Positions 31,892 to 42,976 of a stretch of 64,000 nt of DNA are shown here, piece after piece (positions within the stretch are counted from its first letter, which is position 1; the number at the start of each line of letters is the position of its first letter). A model generated the notes under the pieces. It was not told the origin of the DNA, did no database searches, and worked only from the letters and a program-made list of their open reading frames with translations. The position numbers were made by a program, and so were the translations under genes. The stretch lies in the NCBI GenBank assembly GCA_964030475.1, contig CAXIPT010000026.1, positions 1-64,000 of the forward strand. Direction: 5' to 3'. Source of the stretch: Tethya wilhelma. Lineage: Eukaryota > Porifera > Demospongiae > Tethyida > Tethyidae.

Positions 31892-33010
31892 GAAGTGAAG
31901 TAATGAGATTCATACCAATACTTTTTATTAGCCTCGTTCCCAGGCCTTCCGCGGCGCGAATTTTTTATTTCGCAAGTTGCAAAGTTAAGCCGCAGAAGGC
32001 CTGGTAAAACTTCTCACGTGATACGTTTGAAAAATAACAGAAAGGTAGAACCGTGGTAGAACCGTAATTAGTGAGCGTGGGCGGAAGGCACTGTCCAACG
32101 TGAAGCACGTGCGCATGATCAGAGAGCCACAGTAGCCAAGTGAGTTTTCTTGTCTTAGAGCAAAAAAAGTGAATTCTGAAGGTACAGCTGACAGGTATAA
32201 GGCCAGGCGCTTGGCTCTATTTATCAAAGGACAGCTCTACTACTGTTATTGCTTCTTCCAAACGCTCAAAAGGTGAGTATGAGTTAGGCCAAGATTTCTA
32301 GCTTCTTTTTTGTATGCTAATGGCCCTTTTTGTCAAAATCGCTGTTATTTGCGTATAGTTGCACTGTCATATAGACTCAGAAGTTGATAAAAAGTTAGCT
32401 AGCTATGGTAAAATGTTCGAAAACAGTAGCTTGCTGCTTACCCGGCAAAGAGCCCGCGATAAATTGCTGTAGCGCGGTTAGTTTTGCCCACGCATTTTGC
32501 AAACAAGATTTTTGACGTAAGGCACGTGAGAAGTTTTACCAGGCCTTCCCCTTTTTTTCCGTGCGCACTATTTATCAGGGGAAGGCCTGGGAACGAGGCT
32601 AACTTTTTATATGGACAAAATAGCTAACTTTGTAACTTTTTTTTTTTTTAACTTTGCGGTGTAGGAAGCTGGAAAAGCAACCAAAAGAATGGGGAGAACG
32701 AGTGCTTTCCAATGGTACTTGAAATTTTGAGATATTTAGAGTTATTCACATTTTTCTATAGGCAAACTCAGACCAGATGGACTTTTAAAAAAGTCGATCT
32801 GGTTTGAGTTAGCCGCCGGAAGTGAGATAATGAGATTCATACCCATACTTTTTATATGGACAAAATAGCTAACTTTTGACTGGTAAGGCGTAGAAAGCTG
32901 GAAAAACAACCAAAAGAACAGGGAGAGCGAGCGCTTTCCAATGGTACTTGAGATTTTGAAATTGGTTGGATATTTAGAAAGTTTTCTATAGGCAAACTCA
33001 GACCAGATTT
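31892..33010. repeat. Tandem duplication, unit about 244 bp, interrupted by a MITE
   Basis: GAAGTGAAGTAATGAGATTC to the region reading AAGCTGGAAAAGCAACCAAA occurs at 31892-31928 plus 32602-32800, and again at 32818-33010 with moderate divergence. The first copy holds the MITE at 31929-32601 and the second gives the empty site. Non-coding as far as I can see. Confidence 0.7.
31929..32601. mobile_element. MULE-type MITE with 9-bp target duplication (second copy)
   Basis: Starts TAGCCTCGTTCCCAGGCCTT and ends AAGGCCTGGGAACGAGGCTA. Subterminal CACGTGAGAAGTTTTACCAG pairs with the left end. It is flanked by ACTTTTTAT at 31920-31928 and 32602-32610. The unoccupied target is seen at 32847-32855. It shares only the outermost TIR with the 23560 element, so it is a sister subfamily. 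Confidence 0.85.
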
Positions 33011-33795
33011 TTTAAGGTTCAAAACACAGGGAAATATCACAAGCCACAGGGAAATATCACTGATATACACACTGTTGGAGTGAGCCACAAGGCCAAGTTA
33101 TGAAGAAATTTTGAAGGGAAAGCGAATAATATTATGTCATAGACTTATTTACAGGGGACAAAATAATTATAGTCAAAGGGGGTAGTTTTGACCTTACCAC
33201 TGAAAAGGGGCCCAAGCAGCCACTCAAAAGGGGGCTGCCACCCGACTTCCCGATTTTTCGCGGAAGTCAGGCTCTGCCTGACTAGCCTCTGACCGTTGTA
33301 TCACTGAGATATAGTGAAGTGATAAAATATGATTTGGGATCTTTTTTTTTGCTTTTTTTGTTTGCTGTACATGTGTGCGTGATTAAATTTCTCTCTATTC
33401 TTGTAGAGTGATCCCGTGACTGGGGACAAGGCTCGTATATATACACCCTATACTATAACTTGTAGTCTATTACTAAGCAAAAAGAACATATGCGTCGAGT
33501 GCCATCCACTTAAGTGTCATGCAACTACTACTTGCAATGACCAATAGAAATTGTTCTTTTAGACTAATTTGCATATTGTTTCTAAGATGACTGTCACTGG
33601 TAAGTTTTGTTTCCAAGGATTGGTTTGGTTTTACAGCTAATTTGTTAGCTACTTCACTCAATTGGGACATGGGCAAACCTACCAACCTCAAAAACCACAG
33701 CCTATTACCAGTAATAATAACTACTTACTGCTCTTTGTTCTTTTGTTAGAGCCACTAGCTGCCCCTATCACCTCTCCATATTGTCAACACATTAT
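33011..33795. other. No gene seen
   Basis: Contains the inverted copy (33232-33290) of the 18.67-kb repeat. At 33523-33619 is a 97-nt segment that is repeated directly after the N at 34672. No coding frame with a recognisable domain. Confidence 0.45.
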
Positions 33796-34671
33796 TCGAG
33801 TGAAACTTGGAAAGTGCATTATGTAATACGGCGAAGTTAGTAGCTACGCCTTCTTTTTGTTTTTCTTCTAGATTGGAGAAAGCTTTTTCATGCGATGAAG
33901 CTAAGAAGCAGTCTAGCTGACTCTGCTGAGAGCCTTTTACATTAACAGTGGCACTTTTTCCCGTGTAAAAGAAACTACGCCAAAATTAATGTTCGCCAAT
34001 ATCGTTTGAGCTCCCTTTCGCCAAATTTAATTCTCGCCAAAATAACCGGCCATACGGTAATTGATTTTGGAGTTGTTGTTACCTACACCTAACTCTACAC
34101 ATGTGCTTATAGCTTCTCACAACATGCCTGCACCTAACTATACACATGTGCTTATAGCTCGGGTGGAATCTACGAAAATATTTTAACTGCGAAATTTTCG
34201 GTATGTCTCCTTTTTTGTTTTCATATGCTAGTTCAACACCCCAACTTTTGGAAGCATGGAAGCAGGGAGCATGGAAGAAGAAGGAACATCAACAACGCGC
34301 CTGGAGGAGGTAGAACCACTTGCAAAACAACCACGCTTATCAAAAAAATCAAAATGGTTGAGAGAAGAAGTTGATGAGTGCATGGCTAAGATGAATGTTG
34401 ATGAGGAAAAAATTATCGACACACCATGCGATACAAATCTTAGAGAAATGGTTGAAATAACGGTAAAGCCAACTTCCAAATATTCTACCATATTGGTGCT
34501 GGGCCCTAAAGGATGTGGTAAAACCACTAGTGGCAAATTGTTGCATAACCGAGACGAATTTGGATTGAAGTCAGCCTACTATGATTTCGGTCAAAATTAT
34601 TCTAATGATATTTGTGAAACACTCTCTCAGTTGTCGGAAGAAAAAATTGAATTGCTCATACTGGATAATAT
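33796..34671 (+). pseudogene. Truncated inverted copy of the Crinkler-type gene
   Basis: ATG 34256 opens the same protein as 28567-30096 in inverted orientation. It ends after Walker B (ELLILDN) at the N at 34672, where the sequence jumps to an unrelated repeat. The upstream 460 bp also match. The stop at an N and the direct repeat around it point to an assembly join. The true length of this copy is therefore unknown. Confidence 0.8.
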
Positions 34672-34672
34672 N

Positions 34673-35417
34673 AACTACTACTTGCAATGACCAATAGAAA
34701 TTGTTCTTTTAGACTAATTTGCATATTGTTTCTAAGATGACTGTCACTGGTAAGTTTTGTTTCCAAGGAATGACAATTTTCAAACCTTGATATTCTATTG
34801 TATGTAGCTAGTGATATATGGCTAGCTTAGCTGCTACTAGAATCAAGAGAGTACATACACAGAAAACTGCAAGCACGGAACCAGGTAGGTTGGGCTCAAA
34901 CTTGAAGTTGAACTTTGAACTATTAAAAAACCCGCAAAAGCAGTGAACAGCATCTGCCGCTTCTGAAGAAGAGTCTAGTGTTTTCTACGGTAGTTTTGGC
35001 TTAGCGTAGGTTACTAAAACTTAGCATTTGTTATTCTGAAAAAAAGTGGTGTTTTTTTCTGGACAAGAGTACTTTGGCGTCTTTTTCTGGACAAGAAAGA
35101 CGGAAGGTTTACCTGGGTGGAGTTTCGTTTGCTTGACTCAAGCTCAAGCGCTCTGAGACGGAATATATGGACAACTTTTCAGTTCAATATTCATCATTTT
35201 TAGAATGCTTGTCATTTTGTGCAAAAAAAGAGAAGCAAGATTTGAATGACTTGTATGTGTCGATATACATGTATGTTGTCTATAAATGTTATCTAGGAGC
35301 GTTTCTTTTTGAAGCAGGAAAAATGGCAACCAACGACGAAACGAGCCTTTTTACAAATAATTTTGGTTTCCTTGACAATACTACTACTGCGCATGCGTAG
35401 ATTGTAGTATAAGTTAG
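34673..35417. other. No gene seen
   Basis: The first 98 nt repeat 33523-33619. The stretch 35163-35290 (CAACTTTTCAGTTCAATATT) matches 37310-37430 directly and 20000-20070 inverted. The rest is unrecognised. Confidence 0.45.
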
Positions 35418-35552
35418 ATAGACCACACCCACTCGTAGGTTATGTGCCTTACGTAACCTCCTTGGTTGGATTATCCCTCGGCTGTCGCCTCGGGCTAACC
35501 GCAACCGCGGAGGTATACATAGGCGCATAACCTACTCTTGGGTGTAGTCTAT
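35418..35552. mobile_element. Compact 135-bp MITE with 32-bp terminal inverted repeats
   Basis: Left end ATAGACCACACCCACTCGTA then GGTTATGTGCCT. The inverse of the right end is ATAGACTACACCCAAGAGTA then GGTTATGCGCCT, with four differences in 32. The GC-rich centre holds CCTCGGCTGTCGCCTCGGGC. No coding capacity. Confidence 0.75.
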
Positions 35553-37164
35553 CCTATACATATACAGCCAAAAACACTTCTAAACATAGTAAACAGTGCC
35601 AATGCAATTCTGTAAGCGCCAGCACGCAGCAGCTGGGTGAAAAGTAACTAACTGAACATACTGAACAACCACGCGGGTTTGGACTTAGTGATAAGAAAGC
35701 ACCTACTTACTGTCATATTCTGCTATTGCTGTTCTCTGATTGTAAAAGACACCGTAGTTAGGCCTAGCGCCCGGTTTCATTCTTGCTCAAGACGACGGGG
35801 TTTTTCTGAGTCTCTGTGGCGAGATGTATTCTCAAAAACTGTGAGATTCACTTTCTTTCACAGCTTATCGACGGGACAAAAAAGCTGTTCCAGGTATAGT
35901 CGTAGTTTGACTAGCTGTACAGTAGGCAAGTCTATCTATGTCAACTTTTGTCACGAGGTCGAAACAGTCGACCTTTACCAGCCTCGGAAAATGGACCAGG
36001 ATCTCAGAGTCTGTGAGATTGGCTACGTACACCACTTCTTTTGGCCTGGGAACGAGGCTACTTTGTCAACCTCCAGTGCAGAAATTCCAGCCTTCTCAAA
36101 AAATTTTGACTCATGCACATTTTACTTTCTGTAGAATAAGTTGCCACTTCCTGTAGAATATGCCTCTATGTAATCTACACTTTTTAACCAATCAGATGAA
36201 TTAGAGATGATGTAATGTAGTATAAGGCGCTAGAATGCCCAAAGTATATATAGCAACCACTTTATGTGGTAATCAGTTTGCGTTGCTTTAGTGGTATGAA
36301 TATTAATTACATGTACCGTAAATTCTAATTTAGCAACTAAGTGTACATTGAAAACGCCCGTGTAGTCACGGGCGTTTCATTCCGTATGCGTGTGTTCTAA
36401 TTTAGTTCACGATGCGCGCGCACAAGAAAAATTGATCACCACGTAGCAATGCATCCTGTTGGCCCATAGCAACAGTGACTTCATCTTTACACGTGCGCCC
36501 TATGAATACGGTTAAAAACACGTAGAAGCAGTAAACATGGCTGAAAACGCTTGTCTTTGCTGAAGCTTTTCGTCCTTGTTTGAGCTTCATAGCACCTACT
36601 GGACCTGAGATACAGTTCAAGGAGTGAACCAGCTTTCTTCTGAACCGCTGACTTTGAAAGAATGTGATTGTTAAGCAGAAGTTTTCCCAGAGAACCTGGA
36701 CTGTTTACACACTTCTACATGGGCTGGAATTTACTGTAAGCTAAACCTTTGTCAGCTTCTCTTTTTTGTATGTGTTTTAGGAGGTGTTGAATTTCATACA
36801 TAATTAGTTATTATGATACTGTAGAGCAAAATTGATGCAATCCAGCATTTACTCCTTTGAAAACTCTTTTTTTTGTCCAATAAACTTTCATAGAGATCAC
36901 TTTGGGTCTGTAACAACTCCCATATTGGCAGAATATCACGATCTGTAAAGAAACTTGAAGTATTAGTGCTATAATACTGGTTTACAAATAATATATGCGC
37001 ATATGATTGTGAAGTGTGCTTTTTTTCCCCTCTCTCTCTTGCTTCCAATCCAGCAACACACTTATACCAATATAGGTGTTTCACAGCAGTGACAAGGATG
37101 CAACTAAACTGTTTTGAGCCTGGCATGAATCAGGCAACTAACCCTCAATCCAGCAACGTAAATT
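35553..37164. repeat. Pieces of the 18.7-19.0 kb repeat, otherwise no gene
   Basis: 35571-35717 is a direct copy of 18862-19010, and 36219-36368 is an inverted copy of 18715-18861. So the two halves that adjoin at 18.86 kb are separated and re-oriented here. GGCCTGGGAACGAGGCTA at about 36043-36060 is a MULE-MITE end without a partner. The 151-codon frame at 35679 has no domain. Confidence 0.5.
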
Positions 37165-38495
37165 CGTCATAGGTGCAGTTGCCACTGGCTGCCTGACTGC
37201 TCTCATACAGTATAATGATGATGCTCAAAGGTTGTTCTCTCTCATCCTTGGGTGCTTCTACCATCTGGGCTTCTGGAACCACTAAAAGTACCTCGTGGTG
37301 CCATATATGGACAACTTTTCAGTTCAATATTCATCATTTTTAGAATGCTTGTCATTTTGTGCAAAAAAAGAGAAGCAAGATTTGAATGACTTGTATGTGT
37401 TGATTTACATGTATGTTGTCTATAAATGTTAAATGTGTGTTACAAAAAACTTTAGGAAGCATAAAAATACAAGTATAAAAAACATTAGAAATGTAATAAG
37501 AATATAGGAATGGTTAAATCGTAAAAAGTGAGCAAACAAGATAGGAATGGTGGTCACTTGAGTGAAGAGTTCAATTCTGTGTGTCTGTCACAGTTATGTT
37601 CATATACCTAGCTCACTAACATAGTGGACACAGGAATGAACTCTTCGCTCAAGTGACCACCATTCCTATCTTGTTTGCTCACTTTTTACGATTTAACCAT
37701 TCCTATGTTCTTATTACATTTCTAATGTTTTTTATACTTGTTTGTTTAATTTTTTCTGTTTACAGTACAGTAGTAGTTGGAATAGTAGCAGAGTTACTGA
37801 GTTAGCACAGCTAGCAGCCAGTAGCTTCAGAAAAATTGAATTTTAAATAACGCACACTCACTATTTGGAAAGGGTCGTCAAATTCATTTCCTAACTAGCT
37901 AATGAATTATTAATGAGTATAGAAATTAATGGCGGCCATACGGAGAAGGCGCTTTTCATCTTGTATCTAGCGACTCAGCTGGAGAGACGAATAACCGATA
38001 CCAAAAGCGATTGAAGACAAAGAAACCAAGTGTATTTGTTCAAGAATCAGCTTCTGAAAGTGAGCGCTGTCAGAGAAAAATGAGCGCAAGATAGAAGAAT
38101 AAGAAGAAGAAGAAGAAGAAGAAGATGGAGAAAATTGGAGGTTCGGCATATTTTAGTTTTGTACCTTAGCGAAGGTTTTAGGCCATGTTTTTAGGCTTGT
38201 TAGAAAGAGAATGAGCTGAAAAGTAGCTTTAGAAGCCTTTTAGTGCCAAGCGCTCATTTTTTGCAGAGTTATTTGCGTGAATATTTGTATAGCGCTAATG
38301 GGCAATCCGTGCCATTCCTATGTACCCAGTACTACCGTAGTGGGAATGACAGTAAGTAGGTGCTTTCTTATCACTAAGTCCAAACCCGCGTGGTTGTTCA
38401 GTATGCTCAGTTAGTTACTTTTCACCCAGCTGCTGCGTGCTGGCGCTTACAGAATTGCATTGGCACTGTTTACTATGTTTAAAAGTGTTTTTGGC
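37165..38495 (-). repeat. 1.33-kb arm of the inverted duplication (partner of 18868-20201)
   Basis: Complementary to 18868-20201, with a one-codon difference in the TTC run. It ends at the N at 38496. It includes palindromic element copy E2 (37470-38344). Confidence 0.85.
37470..38344 (+). mobile_element. Palindrome-bearing (GAA)n element, copy E2
   Basis: Foldback unit at 37470-37741, then AATAACGCACACTCACTATT, a GAA run near 38100-38125, and the CCCAGTACTACCGTAGTGGG terminus at about 38325-38344. Same structure as E1, E3 and E4. Confidence 0.65.
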
Positions 38496-38811
38496 NCGAA
38501 TATTCGCTGCCCTGCCTGTTTTACCTGAAGATTTCTGGTTGTTCTGAAGTCTCTGTAACCAGGGTCAGTCTTAAATATTTAGGAGGTGAATAGAATACTT
38601 TGTTACGTAGTTGTCATTATAAGAAAATGAGCAAAGCAAGTAAATTTTGTAAGATACAGCTCAGAGTCCAGCCTCCTCCTGAGATGCTTCACCTGACGTT
38701 TATACTGAGAGCATAGATCATATAATGTCCATGCTGATAATGTTCAAGTAACTACCATATACATACAAACTCAACTGTGATGTATATAGAATTATGAAAA
38801 ATGAGAACAAA

Positions 38812-39084
38812 CAAGTGAAAAAAACATTGGAAATGTAATGAGACATAGGAATGGCCAAATCGCAAAAAAGAAAGCAAACAAGATGGAATGGCTTTTTGAG
38901 TGTGTAAAGAATTATTCCTATGGGCAACATGAGGGACTCAACATGGGAAAAGAGTACTACATGCAGCCCACAGAGGAATGATTATGCACACACTCAAAAA
39001 GCCATTCCATCTTGTTTGCTTTCTTTTTTGCGATTTGGCCATTCCTATGTCTCATTACATTTCCAATGTTTTTTTCACTTGTAT
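38812..39084. mobile_element. Stand-alone foldback unit of the same family
   Basis: The arms at 38812-38905 and 38987-39084 pair through ACATTGGAAATGTAATGAGA, CATAGGAATGGCCAAATCGC and AAGCAAACAAGATGGAATGG. A degenerate terminus, TGTACCCAGTACTACC, lies at 39309-39324. The (GAA)n interior is lacking. Confidence 0.75.
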
Positions 39085-39350
39085 AATATAGTTTGCCTCA
39101 GGCACTTAGAAGACCTGCAGGTCTTTATTGAGCTTTGCAGGTCTCTAAGCTCAATAGAGACCTGTGATTGACCAATCAGATTACAGTATTTGTGACAACT
39201 TATATTCTAAGGGCAGATATTCAATTTTTATCTTCAATTTCTTAATTAACACAGTCATGCCATAATACACCTGAGTTGCGCTATATTGGATCATCTGTGT
39301 CATTCTTGTGTACCCAGTACTACCTTAAACTTAGTTCAAGTACAGTCAAC

Positions 39351-40072
39351 TCCCTCTTAGCGGACACTCTCAATAGCGGACATCTACGTTATAACGGACA
39401 ATGCTTGAGGCACCAACTGAATTTACTATACTTTGTGTACAATAGCAACCTCTGAATAGCGGACACCTCTCAATTCTCTATAACGGACGCTAGTAATGGT
39501 CCCAAATAACTTTTTCTGTACAAAACCATTCCTAAATAACGGACACTGGGCGTGGTCATTTTGGCCACGCCTACTTGAGCAGCGTGCAATATGCAATGGG
39601 ATACTGGATCATGGCGAGCTCTTGGGTAGTCTCATTCATCCGAGGCTATCATGTTTATAAAGATGAGTGGACACCCAGTATTGGTGAACAGTTGGTGTAC
39701 TAAGAATAGAGCCAGACAATCCTGTGGACCGGTTTGCATCAAAGATGGAGAAACTGCGGAAGGCCGCGGCATGTTCCATTCAACATGTCCAGAACCGTAT
39801 CACAGTTTTTGAGAAGGGACTACCTTAGGTCCTAGATCTTTACTAAACAAGTATTTAATAATAACTATTGTAACTGACATTGTTCGGTACTTTTTACTAT
39901 TGTCACTTCATATTCGCTGTTGTCAAGTTCATTCTTGTTCATTATAGATAATACTACGCCAGAAGCGATTAGGAGGCTAGCTAGACCAAAACATCTCAAA
40001 AAAGGACACTCCCTCAATAAAGGACAAAGGCCCCGGAACGAAGTTGTCCACTATTGAGGGAGTTGACTAGTA
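39351..40072. mobile_element. Pogo-like MITE with captured HIRAN-like fragment
   Basis: Ends TACAGTCAACTCCCTCTTAG and the inverse GAGGGAGTTGACTAGTA, with TA at the borders. Inside the ends are repeated AATAGCGGACA/TATAACGGAC units, which continue as AATAAAGGACA at the right. Between them, 39611-39703 reads FIRGYHVYKDEWTPSIGEQL then stops. A second frame continues EPDNPVDRFA, matching a HIRAN-like domain I associate with sponge and cnidarian proteins. The fragment is broken. Confidence 0.6.
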
Positions 40073-40340
40073 TAAACTTACAAGCTTCTGATAGGCATTG
40101 GAGGGTAGCTAGACACACTCAGTGTAGTTAACGATGCCTCAAAAGTTAAGGAAAGTTAAGGACATAATTAAAAACAAACCCTTTTATGTTTTAAAACTTG
40201 CATTAGTAGACCAAACTTGGTGATCAGCGTATTATTGTTGTATTTGACATAAATTATGAAAATGAAAGTCAAAATAATGTTTGTAGGCGTGGCAACATCA
40301 CCAAATACATACTTTTGAAAATGAGGATTACTAAGTTCCA

Positions 40341-40690
40341 GTGGCGTAGGAAGATGTTTTGAGGTAGGGGGGCTGAACTAGCCACACCTCTTCCTGCCTC
40401 ACCCCTTACAGGCCCCTTTCCAGTGCTTTAGCACACGCGTGCACACGCACACACGAACGTACCGATCTCAAACACTAACCCTGCTTATTAAACGTTAAAA
40501 AAGGTGAACATTGACTTGTCAAAAATCAATCTGGACTCTTGCAACTTCGCTGTAAATTTGTATTTGGCACTCGAAGTAAGACGATCTTTACCAAATATTT
40601 GTAACATTGACGAGGGGGGCTCAGCCCCCACTGATTTTTGACAAGGGGGGCTCGAGCCCCCCTTGCCCCCCTGTTTCCTATGCCCATACT
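40341..40690. mobile_element. MITE with GTGGCGTAGGAA ends and G-rich tracts
   Basis: Left end AGTGGCGTAGGAAGATG; right end TTTCCTATGCCCATACT, an imperfect inverse. GGGGGGCTCAGCCCCC and GGGGGGCTCGAGCCCCCC hairpins lie near the right end (about 40614-40665). No coding capacity. The superfamily is not determined. Confidence 0.55.
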
Positions 40691-40984
40691 AACACTCATT
40701 GCAGAACATTAATTTTTTGCTTACACATAAAATATCTTAATTGTAAGATATCAGATCTGCCTGGAAATTTGGGTACCTACTGTTCGTTCGTAAGATAAGC
40801 CATACGCATATATAATTAGGTGTGCAATATTTAGAAACAGCCATATATTTTGCTCTGTATCTATATACCAAACGATATTTCAGGGACCAGGCAGATTAAA
40901 TATCTTAATAATAAATACAATATTCTTACAAAATATGACCATCTAGAAAATAGTCCTATAGTGATCCTCATTTTTGCTTAAAGG

Positions 40985-41862
40985 TACAGTGGAACCTCCG
41001 AATAGCGGACAAGTTGGGAGCATGACTTTTGTCCTTTATAGAGAGGTTGTCCTCTTTCAGAGGTTGACACCAATATAGCCCAAACACCTTCACTATAATA
41101 GTATAATTATCATACTTTCATCCAACAAGGTGAACATGCAGCAATCAGTGATGTATACTGTTTTTAAAAATTGTTTGTATGTCTAAATCAGATAATTGGC
41201 ATTGTACTACTTATAGTAATCACTCTTAGTCTATTATGGGCTTAACTTATCTGGACAAAATGAAGAACTAACCTACTCAAAGGCTTTGAAAGCATTGGCT
41301 CAGCTTGCTGCGCGCGCTGCTGGATGAAATTTTGTCATAATATTTAATGCTAAGGGGTGTGGTTTCCTGTTTGTCCGTTATTTAGATAGAAATTGTACTA
41401 AGTCAGGGGGTGGCAACTCCCATATGTACAGCCGCGACCGCGGTTAAGATCTTGACCGTCCAAAATTTCCATTTTGACCGTTGACCTTGACTAAAATTTG
41501 ATTTTGACCGTTGACTGAGTGGTGAAATTCGCGCTTGACTGACGACCTTTACCAACTTTGACCGTTGACCAGCACTAATATCTCATTTTGACCGTTGACC
41601 AGCACTAAAATCTCATTTTGACCGTTGACCGTCATCTTGACCGAGGTCGCAGCTCCAAGTACAGTACATATGGGAGTCGCCACCCCCTGTAAGTTGGCCG
41701 TTTGGACCAGATAAACTGTCCGTTATCCGGAATAGAGAGGGTCCGCTCTCAGAGGTTAGTTTGTATTAGTTGCTATATGAACATGAGTCCGTGCCAAAGA
41801 TTTTGTCTGTTATATAGAGTTGTCCGTTGCTGGGAGTGTCCGTTATGGGAGGTTCCACTGTA
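40985..41862. mobile_element. Pogo/Tigger-like MITE
   Basis: TACAGTGGAACCTCCGAATA at the left and GGGAGGTTCCACTGTA at the right, with TA target site. Internal CGGACAAG/TTGTCCTC/GTCCGTTAT units mirror each other. It hosts a nested MITE at 41404-41689. Confidence 0.75.
41404..41689. mobile_element. Nested MITE with TTTGACCGTTGACC array
   Basis: Left end CAGGGGGTGGCAACTCCCAT ATGTAC; right end GTACATATGGGAGTCGCCAC CCCCTG. Between them are five copies of TTTGACCGTTGAC(C/T) spaced 31-60 nt apart, with extra partial TTGACCG units. The array may be subterminal binding sites or a simple tandem expansion. It lies inside the element at 40985-41862. Confidence 0.7.
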
Positions 41863-42015
41863 TTACAATGCGGCCATGCTCCTACCCCACCTTCTAAGGT
41901 CACATGACACCAAAACTTTAAAGTGTGGCGGATCAACATTACTACCCATTGTGTTTTGGGGAAAATATCTTATATTTTTATCAAATACATTCCATAAAAT
42001 CTATATTTTTGCCCA

Positions 42016-42976
42016 TTTTAAGGTTAGTGTATTTTGAGTGGGTGGAGATTTTGCTAGAGCTGATTTAATTAGTGGATCGTGAAGGGGTGTGTCCAAGATT
42101 ACTATATCAAAATATACTGAAAGTGTTCAGGAGGTCATTTTCCTGCAAAAATTAGTGACCGGAAGTTGTCTTCGTACAAGTGACCAGAAATTAGACCACA
42201 TCAAAACATTCTTTGAAAAACGCAGACCGCAGGCATTAAAAAAAAAAAAGAAAGAAAAAGAAAAAATTACTCCTAAAATACTGTATGGGTGTGTGTTGTG
42301 CATGCAATAGGATGGCTGTGTAATGATATCCATGAAAATGTGCAGTAAGTTTGCAGGATGGCTAGCGGAGAGTGTGTGCTAGCTGTGACTTTGAAGCTTG
42401 GTGGGCATATCCAACCAAGCGTGTGTTGAGTGTGATTGACTTTTGACCTCTGACTTTTGACCCCTCTGCCACATAGGTGAGCTCAAAGTGAGTCTGTACA
42501 GGAAAACTTGAATTTGACAGGGCTGTATAAAATCCATTTTTCTTCCCTAGTGGAGAGGAGAGAGAGGCAGTAAGGTATGTGAGCTTGTAGGGTGTTTGTG
42601 TGTCTTGAATATCATGCTGAGTTTTTAGACATTTTGTGAGAGAATGTGGTTGTCAAAAGTGTATACATAGTACAAAAAGCCTTCTACAGACTTTATGAGC
42701 AGTTTTTTTTTGCTTTTTTTCAACGTACGTTTTTTTGTTCATATGTTGTCTTTCAAGCTGCCTGGTAGTTGTTCCAGTGGCAATGGCAGAAAAATCCGTT
42801 TTAGAGAGCTACTAAAAATTGACCTTTGACCCTTTTGAGCAATAATGAGCCATTTTGAGACTGAATCCTCTCGGCTTTGAGATACTGATATTATCAAGAG
42901 TTTCTATGAGCCTATGAATATCATTAATGTTTTTTTTTTTGGATCCCCGCCCACTCAAAAACCTCTAACCTTAAAA
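42016..42976. mobile_element. DNA element of about 960 bp with 33-bp terminal repeats
   Basis: Left TTTTAAGGTTAGTGTATTTT then GAGTGGGTGGAG; right end CCCGCCCACTCAAAAACCTC then TAACCTTAAAA, its inverse with a few changes. The interior has repeated TTTGACCTCTGAC-like units (about 42450, 42830) and no open frame of note. Confidence 0.65.

Noticed and set aside
35679..36134. 151-codon plus-strand frame as a gene
   Set aside because: It has no domain, spans a repeat copy and a MULE-MITE end, and lacks a related frame elsewhere.
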